Shown: piece after piece, positions 32,342 through 43,600 of the stretch
Position numbering within the stretch: position 1 is the first letter of the stretch
How the letters are laid out: each line of letters opens with the position of its first letter
DNA from: Metellina segmentata
Taxonomy: Eukaryota; Arthropoda; Arachnida; Araneae; Tetragnathidae
NCBI GenBank assembly: GCA_947359465.1
Contig: OX375881.1
Location: 115,564,738 to 115,628,737, forward strand
Direction: 5' to 3'
Length of the DNA stretch: 64,000 nucleotides
Notes under the pieces: generated by a model
Told to the model about the DNA's origin: nothing
The model's input: only the letters and a program-made list of their open reading frames with translations
The model's database searches: none
Translations under genes and position numbers: made by a program

Positions 32342-34130
32342 TTACTTACACTTCATCACAAGAAGAGGCTTGAAATCAGCCATATGGTCGAATTCAGGCA
32401 TAATAAATCCGGAAAAGAATGTGGATCTAATGAACCCGTCTCTACATTGAAATCCATAAACCTTAGCGGATGCTTCTGTCACTAACTTGGCACACCGTTC
32501 AACTGCCTGCCTGCGTGTGTGACATGGGAAGTGAACGAAGTCCCATTCTGAATTTTTCTTATCACGAACAATGGAACTAAATACGGCAGTGGATATATCA
32601 CGGAGGATTGGTGGAGAAGTAATAGTAATTGATGACCAGTCAATCAATTCCGTATAGTCAGCAGCTACAAAATTCAGTTTTGGTGGGAGAAATACATGTA
32701 CTGACTTTACATTAGAAGATGACTCTCTAGACTTAATTATACGTCGTGCAGCAAGTTCTCTGATGTGCGGTCTTTCATCGTTCAATATACTCAGACAAGA
32801 GCAAAGAACGAATTTCTACACATTACTCCATCAGTGACGTCCTTGAAGTATTGAGATTTTTTTTATCCAATGACGGGCACATATGAACTTAATCATTGGC
32901 CACTACAAGGCCGGAAGTGACGACCACTTGTGAATGAGCACCCAGTGGGAGAACCATCAATGTCCCTAACAAAGGACAGCACAATTAGATTCACACACAC
33001 ACATGCCCTGATCCGGATTCGAACCAGGAAATTTCCGATCCAGAGGCCAACACCTTAACCATTAGACCGGTTGGTCGGCGAGGTCTTGAGATAAATACCT
33101 GGATCTAGAAATAGTATTCCACACATGTTTAGTTAGCTCCATCTTTCAGCTAATGTTTAGACTATATATTAAACCAGTTTGGAGTGTAAACTTTCATAAA
33201 TTCAACGATTTGTTTCAACTTCAAAGAAGGATCTGGAGAACTAACATACTTAGAACTCTGTTCGCTGTTGTTAGCCAGCGTGAATGTGATAATGGACCAG
33301 GACTGCGTCTAACCAGTTCATCAGAATACTTACCCAATCGCACTGCTTGATATATTTCTAGTAAGTACATTGATCCTTGCTTAAGTCACGTTTATCAGTT
33401 GTTGATAACTCGCCGTCAAAAATTTCGAAAGTTGTCACTGGCAAAGTTTTACATGTAAGGAGCGCCTTCCCAATATTACCAAAATATGATTTGGGACCAT
33501 TTGTTGGCGCATCCAACGTTTCAAACAGATGCCTCAGAGTTATTAAAATGCAGGAAACATATTACCCACTGCAGAAGTTTACCAAGTTTCAATTCCAAAA
33601 ACCGAATTACGCCAAATTTCCTCCGGTATTAACAGATGTGCAGTCACAGCCAATTGCCAGAAGCTGTGAAAGATCTCTTGTGATCCCTTCAAAATATCCG
33701 ATAATAGTCGCGGAAATCTGTTTTGAGGTGACAATTGATGGACTCAAATGAGTAATGTAATGTGAACCCGATTCTTCAATAAGAGATAAATGTTCCCCTT
33801 TTGCTTTTCTCGTGTATCTTTTAGTATCTACTCTCTCCTCTATCAATGTAGAATCTTTACGACCATCGAAATACAGCCCTTTCAACGGTAATGCCTGAGC
33901 TTCGCTTTAAAATTTGAAATCTTAAATCTTTTCTAACTTTAGCCTTTCTCTTCGCAGCTTGTTTTTGTCAACCACCAAATCTGAGTTGTTTCTAGTTATG
34001 AGTCCGGCATCGTGAAGAACACTTGAAGAAATTGAAGCCACAGCCCGGTTCGTACGAGACTCCAAACCTGTCGGCAACCATAGCAGTTGAAGGGAGGCCA
34101 AGTTGCATTTCTGATGATTTAGATACAAAC
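32342..34130 (-). pseudogene. Uncharacterised transposase-like protein of the long-TIR element, broken
   Basis: Minus-strand blocks, N to C: about 33885-33607 (MKGLYFDGRKDSTLIEERVD, then LAIGCDCTSVNTGGN), 33600-33370 (GPKSYFGNIGKALLTCKTLP), 33360-33240 (LGKYSDELVRRSPGPLSHSR, then WLTTANRVLSM), a SINE at 32858-33079, and 32785-32342 (RPHIRELAARRIIKSRESS, WDFVHFPCHTRRQAVERCAK, LVTEASAKVYGFQCRDGFIR). From memory, a protein with this block order recurs in many arthropod and cnidarian genomes without a firm name. The DGRKD and CDxTxVNTG segments could hold catalytic acids, but I cannot prove it. Frameshifts and the SINE inactivate it. Confidence 0.65.
32858..33079 (-). mobile_element. SINE family B inserted in the transposase-like gene
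   Basis: Head GCCGACCAACCGGTCTAATG at the right end, B box CTGGTTCGAATCC, poly-A tail (poly-T at 32858). Near-copies of a 13-bp target site flank it: GAAGTATTGAGAT (32845-32857) and GAGGTCTTGAGAT (33080-33092). Confidence 0.8.
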
Positions 34131-34159
34131 GGAGTTAGTTAATTGTTTGTACTTACGAT

Positions 34160-34662
34160 CAGTAAGAGAGATTAAATGGTTCGCTGTCGATAGTTTGTAA
34201 TGTCCAGATTTAAATCTACTTCAGATATATCTGCAGAGGAATGTAAACTGTGAACCCCCCAACCCTCCTTTCATTTCCTGTCGGGGAAGTCACTCAACAT
34301 ACAGGGAGCATGAAAAGACGAGAAAAGTGCAATTTTCTTCAAAAATAGCAACATTTCAATTGCGATGCGAGAACAGAAGATATTATTCAATCAAAAAAAT
34401 ATTTTACACCTTTCTTATTGAACCCAGTGGGTACCTCTTCCGCACTATTAGAATAGTAATATTAAAAATAATCATATTTCCTATGCCGAATAAAAATTGC
34501 CAATTTTTACCCAAATTCCCAAAATTCAAGTGCGATGCGGGGGCAGAAGATATTATCCAATCAAAAAAATATTTTACACCGTGTTTATTGAACCCAGAGA
34601 GAACCCTTTCCGCACTATTAGAATAGCGATTTCGAAAAAAAAGTGTTTTTCGGCCCACCCTA
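34160..34662. repeat. Right long TIR
   Basis: Inverted partner of 30399-30900, ending GTTTTTCGGCCCACCCTA. It keeps both subterminal units. The TTGTGTAT target copy follows directly. Confidence 0.85.
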
Positions 34663-34794
34663 TTGTGTATATGGTGATATAGGAACAAGGTTTTGCTTTG
34701 ACTTTTAATATGTACAAAATGCACGCTTAACATCACGATATCGCAATGTTAGAATTCCGATGTATCGCGATGTAAAAATTTTAACTTGGCCAGG

Positions 34795-35350
34795 TCTACT
34801 AGGGGGTCCGCCCCCTGCTCACCAACTCCATAGTGTACAAATTGTTCTTTGCGCAGACGTGCGAGGAACAATTTGCACACTTTTGCAAAATTATACTTTT
34901 CATCGCATCGAATTTATGTATGAACCAGTTTAAAAAATAATTGTACCGTCAGAAAGTACATTCTAAAGTTTCCTGCGATGTTTTCAAATTTAAAAACTAA
35001 TAAGATATAGATATGACAGTTTTTTTAAAAAAAGTCATGAAAATGTCCCGATTTTTCCCGAATTAAAAAAAATAATACTATCAGAAAACAAATTGAAATG
35101 TCTAATAAAACTCGGCGTTGTCCAAAAATTCATATATTAGACATACTCTAAAAAAATCACGGCTGAAGACTAAAAATTTGTACGTCTTTTTTTGTTCACT
35201 CACGTTAGAAATTTCGACTTTAACACTGAACTGAATGCACCCTAAACTAATAGCCGCATCGGAAAAAAATATTTTTCATCTTGTTCCCTGTACAATTTTG
35301 AACAAACCATGTTAGTTTCGTAATTTTTCTGTACTTTCTTGGGAAATCGT
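34795..35350. repeat. Repeat family R1, copy B
   Basis: Starts CTACTAGGGGGTCCGCCCCC, matches the 8035-8850 copy through GTTCCCTGTACAATTTTGAA, and ends near GGGAAATCGT. The GCAAACC hairpin units are missing in this copy. Confidence 0.65.
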
Positions 35351-35353
35351 CTA

Positions 35354-35720
35354 CAGAGTGGTAACACCCAACCGAGAAATCAGGAAACTTTTTAGTTCTG
35401 GAAATTTCAAAAAAATTCAAAGAATTTTTAAAATTATTATAAAAACGGTAACTATTGTCGTTTGTGGCCTATTAAGAGATGCGCGATTACAAGTACTTTT
35501 GATAATCGAATAAATCGTTTTTGCCGAAATTGTAATTCGAATAAAGAACACTGGCGTCGTAATTTTCGAACACAGCAAAAACCGCCGCTGTGGTTTTCGC
35601 TGCCGGAGCGTCTCGTGAAGCCAGCGATACAACTTGTGATATGCAATTTTAAATTTGTGTAACTAATAATGTTGTTTTGTGCATTAAATTAATATTTTTT
35701 GCTTGCAATTACATTTTTGT
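35354..35720. repeat. CAGAGTGGTAACA repeat, partial copy of the 56860-57639 element
   Basis: Shares GAAATCAGGAAACTTTT and, inverted, the 57300-57480 segment (AGAGATGCGCGATTACAAGT, AAAAACCGCCGC, GCCAGCGATACAACTTGTGA). One end is missing. Confidence 0.6.
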
Positions 35721-35860
35721 AGAATTTTTTGGTAAAGCTTCAGTCTACGTTAATAGCGGTGTAACGGCCTTGGCGCACTTCTAAATTCGCCAAGGAAGGA
35801 ATTATTTCAAATGCAATCAACCGACAGTTCAACGAATTTTGAAAGAACTTTAAAGAATAC

Positions 35861-36160
35861 TAGCCACTGCGTGGCCACTACGGCGTTGCCCGTGACAGTT
35901 CTTTTCGCGGGGTCGGGCGCTAACTAATTAGGTGCTGATCGCTAAACCCCGGTGATTGCTACGAATACGGTCTGAGAAACAAACAAATTATTGGATAACA
36001 GCCATCATGGCGTTGCCCGTGGTGTTGGTTTGCTTCGCAAACCAAATGGATATTTGTGGCCTATTGGAATGAATTCCCTGCGAATTTCCATTTGATTTGC
36101 GAAGCAAACCAAATTATGAATATTGTGAACTATGATTGGCTTCGCAAATTGGATAACGGC
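35861..36160. repeat. Repeat family R1, TAGCCACTGCGTGGCC end
   Basis: TAGCCACTGCGTGGCCACTA, CGTTGCCCGTGACAGTTC, then GTTGGTTTGCTTCGCAAACC hairpins at 36023-36046 and 36093-36112. Another copy of the same end is at 52000-52165. Confidence 0.65.
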
Positions 36161-36239
36161 CATAACGGAGTTGTCCGCAGCATCATGACGTATCACGGCT
36201 GTTATAGAACGGCTCCACTTTTTTATGAAACCGTAGGTT

Positions 36240-36420
36240 AAGAAAGGCTGTGTAAGATCGGAAAAAATCGCGATGTCACGATGACCGCGAGACCTACGCT
36301 AGCTAAAAAGTGGCTGCGAGATCATGAAAAATCGCGATTTCACGATGCATCACCATCATGAAAATCGGAAACCGATGTGGACCTCACACCGGTTTTTCAC
36401 GATGTATCAATACCCTCCTC
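36240..36420 (+). repeat. Inverted copies of the TCGCGAT/TCACGAT repeat
   Basis: Two units with AAAAATCGCGATGTCACGAT and AAAATCGCGATTTCACGATG, complementary to the units at 27790-28285. Confidence 0.55.
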
Positions 36421-36599
36421 CCTCCATCGCCTAGACCTACCCCCTAGTATATAAAACAATTACTAAGACATCTGGTTCTTCAAAGCTTGAAATACTATCA
36501 TTGGCTAGAAACACTGATGACGTCACATTCCGAAAAACGCATAAAATTACGGAAATCATGTAAAAAAAAAACCCACAAAAAGCGGAAGATTCTCATGCT

Positions 36600-37400
36600 T
36601 GTTAATAAATAAAGTAGATGGAATCAAAAGTTGGTCATATAATTTTCGGAACTTTTAGATCGTATCTTCAGATACAAAACTAAAACTGTCATATCTATAG
36701 CTTAATACTATTAGTTTTAAAATACCATGTGAAAACTTAGAATACACTCTTTCTTACGGTAAAATTATTTTTTAAATTGGTTCATAAATAAATTCGATGC
36801 AATCAAAAATTGGTCAGACAAATTTCGTATTTTTTAGATTGTGTAGCATTAATTATTCTTCATGGAAAGGAAGGTTACCTTTTCTTACTAACGGGCTTGC
36901 CAGGTATCAAATTTATCATAGCAACTATTACCATAAAAACAATTTTTCTTTGTTTGCCCAGGAAAAAGGCTCACTTTTTCCTTCTGTTCTCGGACGGTTT
37001 ACCGAGAAAGTACAGATAAAAAAAATTACGAGATTAACACAGTTAATTTAAATTTGTACAGGGAACAAGATGGAGAAGGTTTTTTACTGATGCGGCTATT
37101 AGTTTAGAGTGCAAGTGTTAAAGTAAAAAAAAGGGAGATCACTTGCGAAATGAGTCTTGGTTTACGAAGTAATCACAGGGGATTGGTGAGTGTTAACAAG
37201 CTGGGGGTGAAGCCCTCTTTGTGACGTCATGTACCGAATTATTAAGATAGTTTCGCCGTCGCAGGAGATTGACTCTGCGAAAGGAATGTTGGTTTGCGAA
37301 GCAAAACAAATGGAATCTATAAAATGAGTGTTGGTTTGCAAAGGAAACCAAATGGTATTGCGAAACAATCCCCAAGGGTTGGCGAGCAGGGAGGGGGGGG
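36600..37400 (-). repeat. Repeat family R1, inverted copy C
   Basis: Runs from AACTGTCATATCTATAGCTT and GTACAGGGAACAAGATGG to TGTTGGTTTGCGAAGCAAAA (37288) and GTTGGTTTGCAAAGGAAACC (37332), ending near the G-run at 37395. Opposite orientation to copy B, 1.3 kb away. Confidence 0.65.
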
Positions 37401-38390
37401 GAATTGGATAATATATGGGAAATAAAAATTGGAACAAATCCAATTGAATCTGTATGGGTTTGTATCAAAATAATGTATCGTTATATGGCTTTTCTGGAAT
37501 GTATCTAGACCGTAAAGCGAGGTACGGGTGTACTTTCTTTAACATATGATAGAATGAAAATAGAAAACTTGCCGAGCTATTCTATGTTTACCTTTCAAAT
37601 TACAAATATGGATGAATAAGAAATTCTGTAACTATTTTATGGACACATTCTAACTCTAAAATGAAAGTTTATAATTGTGGGTATTGTATAAGGATATGAA
37701 TGTGTAACATATGGGAATACCATTTGTAGCAGTTACTCGACAATTTGGAAGAAAAGTCATTTGGCTATCTAAGAATGATTGTAATGAAGCATATAAATTT
37801 TGTCAATTCAGAGGAAACTATTCTTTGGTAAAACTTTTATTGATTAAGATATATTTACAGATATTTTTATTTTTAATCAAGCGCTTCTCAAGTCTTTCAG
37901 TAATGATGGGTTCAAACTCAAAGTGTAAAAATCCAGTGCATTTAGTGCTGTTTGAATCACAATTCGCACAATTCGAATCTTGTTATGAAATGGGTCCCTT
38001 GATTCCGTTAATTTCAGTTTTGCCAATTTCATCATTTTCTTTAATAAAGTCATCATTTTCACTAAAAATATAAAAAATGAACAAATAAAAATACTAACTT
38101 TACTAAAATTAGAGAAACTGATAGTAGATTTGAAATATTCAAGGACTAGTTATTTTTAAACGGTCAGCCTTGAAAACGTAAAAAGCAGAATATTAGAAGG
38201 GATCTACACCACTCATGTTCAAAATTAAGAAAATTTGTACATTATGTCGAATTTCTGAAAATTAATGGACAGATTTTAAGGAAATTTGGTATGAATATAG
38301 TTATGGCAGAGAAAGAGATGTACCACTCAAAAGTCATGGTACACACATAGGATTGTCAGTAAAGCTCATCAGTGCAGGAATGACCAAAAT
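37400..38390. other. No feature recognised
   Basis: AT-rich sequence. The 120-codon plus-strand frame at 37711-38073 and its minus-strand shadow show no domain, biased composition or splice bracketing. It is left unannotated. Confidence 0.45.
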
Positions 38391-38399
38391 CCATGTTAC

Positions 38400-39560
38400 G
38401 AGATCCAACCCAAAATAAGTCTAATATGGGGTAGTCCACTCTCAGTCAGACAAGTCACACAGCGCGACGGCATAATGGACACGAGGCAGTTGAGGATTCC
38501 CTGTGGCAGTCGGTCCCACTCCTGCAGCAATGCCATTTTCAGCTCCTGAATGGTTCTCGGAGGAAATGGCGAGATGCAATTACCCTCCCAAGAGCATCCC
38601 AGACATGTTATATAGGGTTTAAGTCAGGGGATCTGGATGACCAATCCATTCACAGAATATTCTCACTTTCCAGATAAACATCGACCAGGTGAGCCCGATG
38701 TGGACGAGCATTGTCGTCCATGAACAGGAACAGAGATTGTTGAACCTGAAAAGTTGAATATAGGGCTCTAAGATCTCTCTATACCACAAAGCTGACAGGG
38801 ACCTTCTGTCAAACACATGGAGGTGTGTGCGGCCATTCAACATGAAGCATGTCCAGACCATGACACCCCCACCACCATAGTGGTTCATTTTCCTGATGTG
38901 AGAGAAATGGTATCGGGTCCCAGGCTCTCTCCAGATGAGGGTATGTCGAGAATCAGTGTCCAGGTTGAATCTCGACTCATCTATGAAGAGCATGGTACTT
39001 CACTGAAGTCTGCACCATGCTAAATGCGCTCTCTTGTATGCTGCAGTGAGTGGGACGCAAACAGCAGGTCTTCTGGCATAAAGCCTCCTGTCATGAAGCC
39101 TTTGGGCAACAGTAATCCGGAAAACTTGCTTTCCAATGGCAGCATGCAGCTTATGTGAGAGTTGTGAAGCTGTAGCAGTCCTGTGATGCCATGCTGAAAG
39201 TGCCAAATAACGATCCTCATTAGTCATTGCGGCTCTTCGTCAACCCTGTTCGGGTCTTCTCGATATGAATCCATTGTTGAAACTGTTTGAAAACATTGCA
39301 GACGACATTGGGCGTAACATGAAGCTCTGAAGCCAACTGCACTTGTGATTGCCCTGCCTCCAATATACTGACGATTCTCCATCTCAATCCGTCATCCATA
39401 CGTTTGTGAATACTCATTTTACCCAATGGCTGATAAAATACACCCAACTCTTGCGAGAAACAGAGAATGTCGCCGAGGATTATGAACACATGAATCGCAG
39501 AGATTGCCACGTGCACTTATCCATTCCGCAGTCACAGCTCAGCCCACACGCACGTGTACA
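38400..39560 (-). mobile_element. Tc1-like transposon, dead
   Basis: A transposase-bearing region of normal Tc1 length on the minus strand. Terminal repeats were not confidently found, so the ends are approximate. Confidence 0.7.
38420..39416 (-). pseudogene. Tc1-like transposase with a stop at the catalytic Glu
   Basis: Start MSIHKRMDDGLRWRIVSILE at 39416, helix-turn-helix QVQLASELHVTPNVVCNVF, then LHDRRLYARRPAVCVPL (39000-39227) and LFIDESRFNLDTDSR (38993 down). The second Asp block FMDDNARPH is in another frame (about 38710). The third block reads SRSPDLNPI-stop-HVWDAL (about 38615), so the Glu codon expected there is TAA. At least two frameshifts are also present. A catalytic loss on top of frame loss makes this copy inert. 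Confidence 0.8.
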
Positions 39561-39699
39561 CATTCGACACTGAATATTTGCATTCTTCTTCGGGGGTATA
39601 ATTAGTACCATCGGTACAGTACTTTTTTTGAAAAAAAAAACACAATTTTCAAATTCTCTTAATTTTGAATACGAGTTTATAATCTGCACTTGACTTAAA

Positions 39700-40600
39700 A
39701 TTCGTAAGGGGCAGTACTCCACTCCACTCCAACTATGAGCATCTACTAGAGATTAACAGGGAGGTCCCCGGATAAAGGGAGGAAGTAGTGGTGGGCCCCC
39801 AAAGGGTGAAGTGTTCTTCTGCTTTCTTGACCTTTACTCGTCGCACAATATGACACTTACGTCAGAAGCACTACTTGCAAAGGTCGTCCATCCAAAGGGA
39901 TCCACTCCAGTTTAGGTACAGTGGTTGGTCGAGACCTGAAGTTAAGATTTTAGGCATAGCTCTGTGTGCAGAGCACACAGTGATTAGTCTCAGAGTCCCT
40001 AGTAAAACCATTAGTGGTCTCTATTTGTCCGGTCAGTGGGGCAAATTTCCTTCATTCTTAGATTCCACTGACATATCCCCAGAAAGCCCCGATTTTGCCA
40101 TACGTAACATACAAATGAATCGGCCGCTACTTGGAGGGAGATACAGATTGCCCTTGGTCACCCGTAGAGCTCCGTCTCGAGCCTGTTGTTCGGCTAGAAC
40201 GTTCTTGGATTACTTTAGCCCAGAGGGGAGGTTTTTTCCAAAACATCACAGCTTGAACACCACTTCGTCAATTTTTCTTCTGGTTAGGCATTGGGTGACG
40301 TCCAATCGTCGACATTTTGTCATACCAGTAATCCTGTCTTAACACTGTCACTTTCCATTTGTTCATCAATTCCTTTATATCCGTCAATTCCAAAATGTTT
40401 GGTTTTTGAATTCTTACAGTCTTTTGGCCAGTATCCTTATAATAGGTTGGCTCACCATGGATTATATGCCTTTACCAATGTCTGTAACTTGTAATCATTG
40501 CTTTTTATCAAGTATAAGTGATAAAGACATCAATTGCGTAAGCTTAGACTGTCCAAACCCACACGACTCAAATGCGAACTCGACAGAGTCAGACAGTTGA
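39700..40600. other. Unassigned segment with long plus-strand open frames
   Basis: 39875-40342 is open for 155 codons on the plus strand (TFLDYFSPEGRFFPKHHSL, RHWVTSNRRHFVIPVILS). 40406-40600 is open with a Cys-rich end (CNHCFLSSISDKDINCVSLD). Codon use is not convincing and I recognise no domain. It could be a decayed repeat. A splice-like minus-strand stretch at 39860-39945 is out of phase with the mini-exon gene. Confidence 0.3.
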
Positions 40601-40625
40601 AAAGAACAAAAGAGTAAACACTTAC

Positions 40626-40676
40626 CCAGGTGAATTTCTACGGCTTCCTTGCATTTTAAAAGGCGGTATCTCTCTC
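40626..40676 (-). CDS. Mini-exon 10 (51 nt), last one seen
   Basis: Acceptor TATTTTGCTTTCTAG, donor GTAAGTGTTT. Encodes ERYRLLKCKEAVEIHL. Its good donor means at least one further exon lies at lower coordinates, but none was found before 38390. Confidence 0.55.
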
Positions 40677-43600
40677 CTAGAAAGCAAAATATATTTAAAA
40701 TACTTCAGATATAAATTTCTGAATAAACTGCACTTTGCAAGGAATTTGAATTTAGTGAGGAAAATTCAAATTCCGTTAATCCCTTGATGCATTATGCTTT
40801 TAGGTGGAACAAAAGAATGCAAGGTACTAAGTTAAGAACATATAGAGTAGGAATACTTAAAGAAATCAAAGTCTAAATTATACAGTCAATTAAGCATTTT
40901 AAAAATCAAGTACATCAGATTGAAACAAAAATTGACGTTTCATTTCAATAAACACCCGACCATATGAAACCTTTGCTGCTGTCTGTAGACTGTTTCTCTG
41001 GGTTATGAAATATATGGTATTCATGAAAACTAAGATGGTAGATTCTTTCCGATTGTCATTAAAATTGCAGGTTCGCCTCTCTATGGTATAAGGATAAACT
41101 CTTAAAGCAATAAGACTACATACTTTTATGTATTGATGTAAATACTGTATATTTTTCTTAATGTTCTTGTGGAATAACAAGAACTTAAATACTAGATATT
41201 TCTAGAATGGCCTGAAAAGTTCCAATTACATACAATAAAATTCTAGAATATTCTCAAAACTTCATGAAGTCTAGAATGTTCTGTGATACTTAAGAATTTT
41301 CAAAAGGGGAAAATACATTCTTCTCAGCAATTGTTCAAAGAGGTAAAAGAAATGAATCTGTAGATATCTCTAGCATTTATGCAGGACCAATTGTACGTAG
41401 GCAAGTAAATGTTTGACACTCAAAAACTGATAGTTGATAGTCAATAACAATAATCTTTGGATATAATATTATTAAATATTGACTGTCAATAAATGAAAGG
41501 TTTGTATGCTTATCCTTAATAAGTTAGTCAAATTTCAGGTTTATTGAATGCAAAGGGCAATCAGCTGCAGGACAATGCACCTATTCTAATTACATAAAAA
41601 TCTTCTTTGAAAATTAATTAACATTAAAATGAATATATTTTAATTGCTAATTATTCACATGCATTCAGCCAGAATAATCAAATGCAGTCAGTAACTCAAG
41701 AGTAGAAAAGAGTGAGCACTTACTTTCTGACAGTTCCCCTTGTGCCATAACTTTTTTTCGCAACCATTCAACTGGAAAATAAATTGTACATGCAAGGAGG
41801 AATGTAGAGATGAAAATACAAATTTGTCTGAAGACTATTGACTTTTGAAGTAATAAAGATGACAGATTAGAAAAATAAAATGCAGAAAATTGTACCTATA
41901 CATATGCAGGGTTAGAAGTGACTATACCATAAAATATAGGATTTTTTTACAAAACATATAGGACAATAATAGATAACTATTATAACTAACATATTAACGA
42001 CAACACATTTCTTTAGAATCTCATTTTCTCCTTGATATGTTCTATCCTGAGAATAATACATCTATGATTTCATGTAAATGATGGCAGATCTCTCGGCAAA
42101 ATGTACAGTAATCACACTTATCATTTAAAAAAATATCAAAAATGTCTATTCCTATTGCCTGCTTGTTTTTGTTGCACAGTGAGAAAGAAAAATAAATTTT
42201 AAAACACCATTACAACACCCAATCTTCACGGAACCAAAAATAAAAATCCTTAAAAAAGCATATAGTAAATTACTCTTTAACACTAACACTCTAACACACA
42301 TCATATATATATTGTGTGTGTGAGATAACGTTACTCAAATCTTCTATAAATGAAGTCATTTAAAAAAAATATAAGTTTTAACAAAACTCTGCTTGTTTTT
42401 AAAGCAGTTGTTGCAATCTCTTTACTTTAAAAACTGAAATTTACTATATAATTTCTGTTCAGGCCATTCATATTAAGAAATTAAAAAAAAGGGTTTCTTT
42501 AAATCAAAGAAAAAACTATGTTTCGAAAAATATTTGCCTTGTCTTTCAATTATAATAGATGATCATTGCACTGTTATTTAGAATTAAAAAATGATATTTA
42601 AATCAAGTACTTAAAAACATAAATTATGATTTTATTTAAAATTAAAAGGTTTTAAAATTCTTTTTAAATCTATAGCAATTAGTCAAATTCTGTAATTTCA
42701 ATACAAATACTCCGAAAACGAAGTATAATTCAGATACGATGCACAATACTCGGTAATTTGAATCCCAAGAACGAGAAGCACACCGTTTTTAAAAGTTATT
42801 GTTCCCATCATCAATGTTTACAAGTACGTTGTTACCATTCTGACAAACGAAAAGATACAGAAAGTTCTAATTAAGGACCGTAAATTGAGCGCACAATGTG
42901 ACGTTGTTTTGGTGTTAAGCATGTCCAACCATTTAGATACCTCTTTTTACCGCGACGCGATAGCACTCTGAACAAGAGATAGGTTATTGGAGTTTACCTG
43001 TGTGTACGGCAATGAGCAGAATGATTGAAATAAAATACGGAGGGGGATAATAACTGTATCCATGAAGAAATATAGGACGACTGCATATGGTATAGTCCAT
43101 TTGTTTGTGTGTGTGGGGGGGGGGAGTACTTTCATAGTCTTGGGTGTTTTAAAATTTTAAAATATGTTAAAATTCAGGAAAAAGTAAAAAGCCTGTGTTG
43201 TTTTTACTTTTTCAAAAAATACAAAATTTTAAAACGCTCCACCTTTGGAAGGGTTTACGATATTTTTAATTTGAAAGATAATATTTTTCTGATCTTCTGT
43301 TTGGAAATCTGTGTCCAAGTTCGCTTGCTGTAGCCTTGTGAATTTTTTTTGAAAAATCAAAACTATTTTTTTTAAACGCCAACCCCAGGAAAAACCCAGG
43401 TGAAATGTTTTTATTCTTCTGGATTTTCTTTACATAAAACCTTACAAATCATTAAAAGGTCTAGATCAATCCAGATAATTCCAGAATATAACAGAACCTT
43501 CAGGAACCATCCAGATAATTCCAGAATGTAACAGAACCTTCAGGAACCATCCAGATGATTAGGTGTGGCCTAGCATATAAAATATAAAAGGGAGGACACA

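Larger units (their letters stand above)
30399..34662 (-). mobile_element. 4.26-kb DNA transposon with long TIRs and 8-bp target duplication
   Basis: The ends TAGGGTGGGCCGAAAAACAC are exact inverted copies. The inverted homology runs about 0.5 kb (30399-30900 against 34160-34662) and continues past an insertion to about 32029. Direct repeats TTGTGTAT flank it (30391-30398 and 34663-34670). The interior encodes a broken transposase-like protein on the minus strand. An 8-bp duplication fits hAT or P-type elements; the superfamily is not settled. Inside are a 1.1-kb CAGGG element and a SINE, so it has been silent for some time. Confidence 0.85.

Noticed and set aside
33377..33751. 124-codon plus-strand open frame
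   Set aside because: It is the shadow of the minus-strand transposase-like blocks at 33240-33885.
37711..38073. 120-codon plus-strand open frame
   Set aside because: No domain, no splice or repeat context; can arise by chance in AT-rich DNA of this length.
39860..39945. Minus-strand splice-bracketed open stretch (TVPKLEWIPLDGRPLQVV)
   Set aside because: It is open in one frame, but its boundaries are not phase 1 on both sides like the mini-exons and the acceptor is weak.
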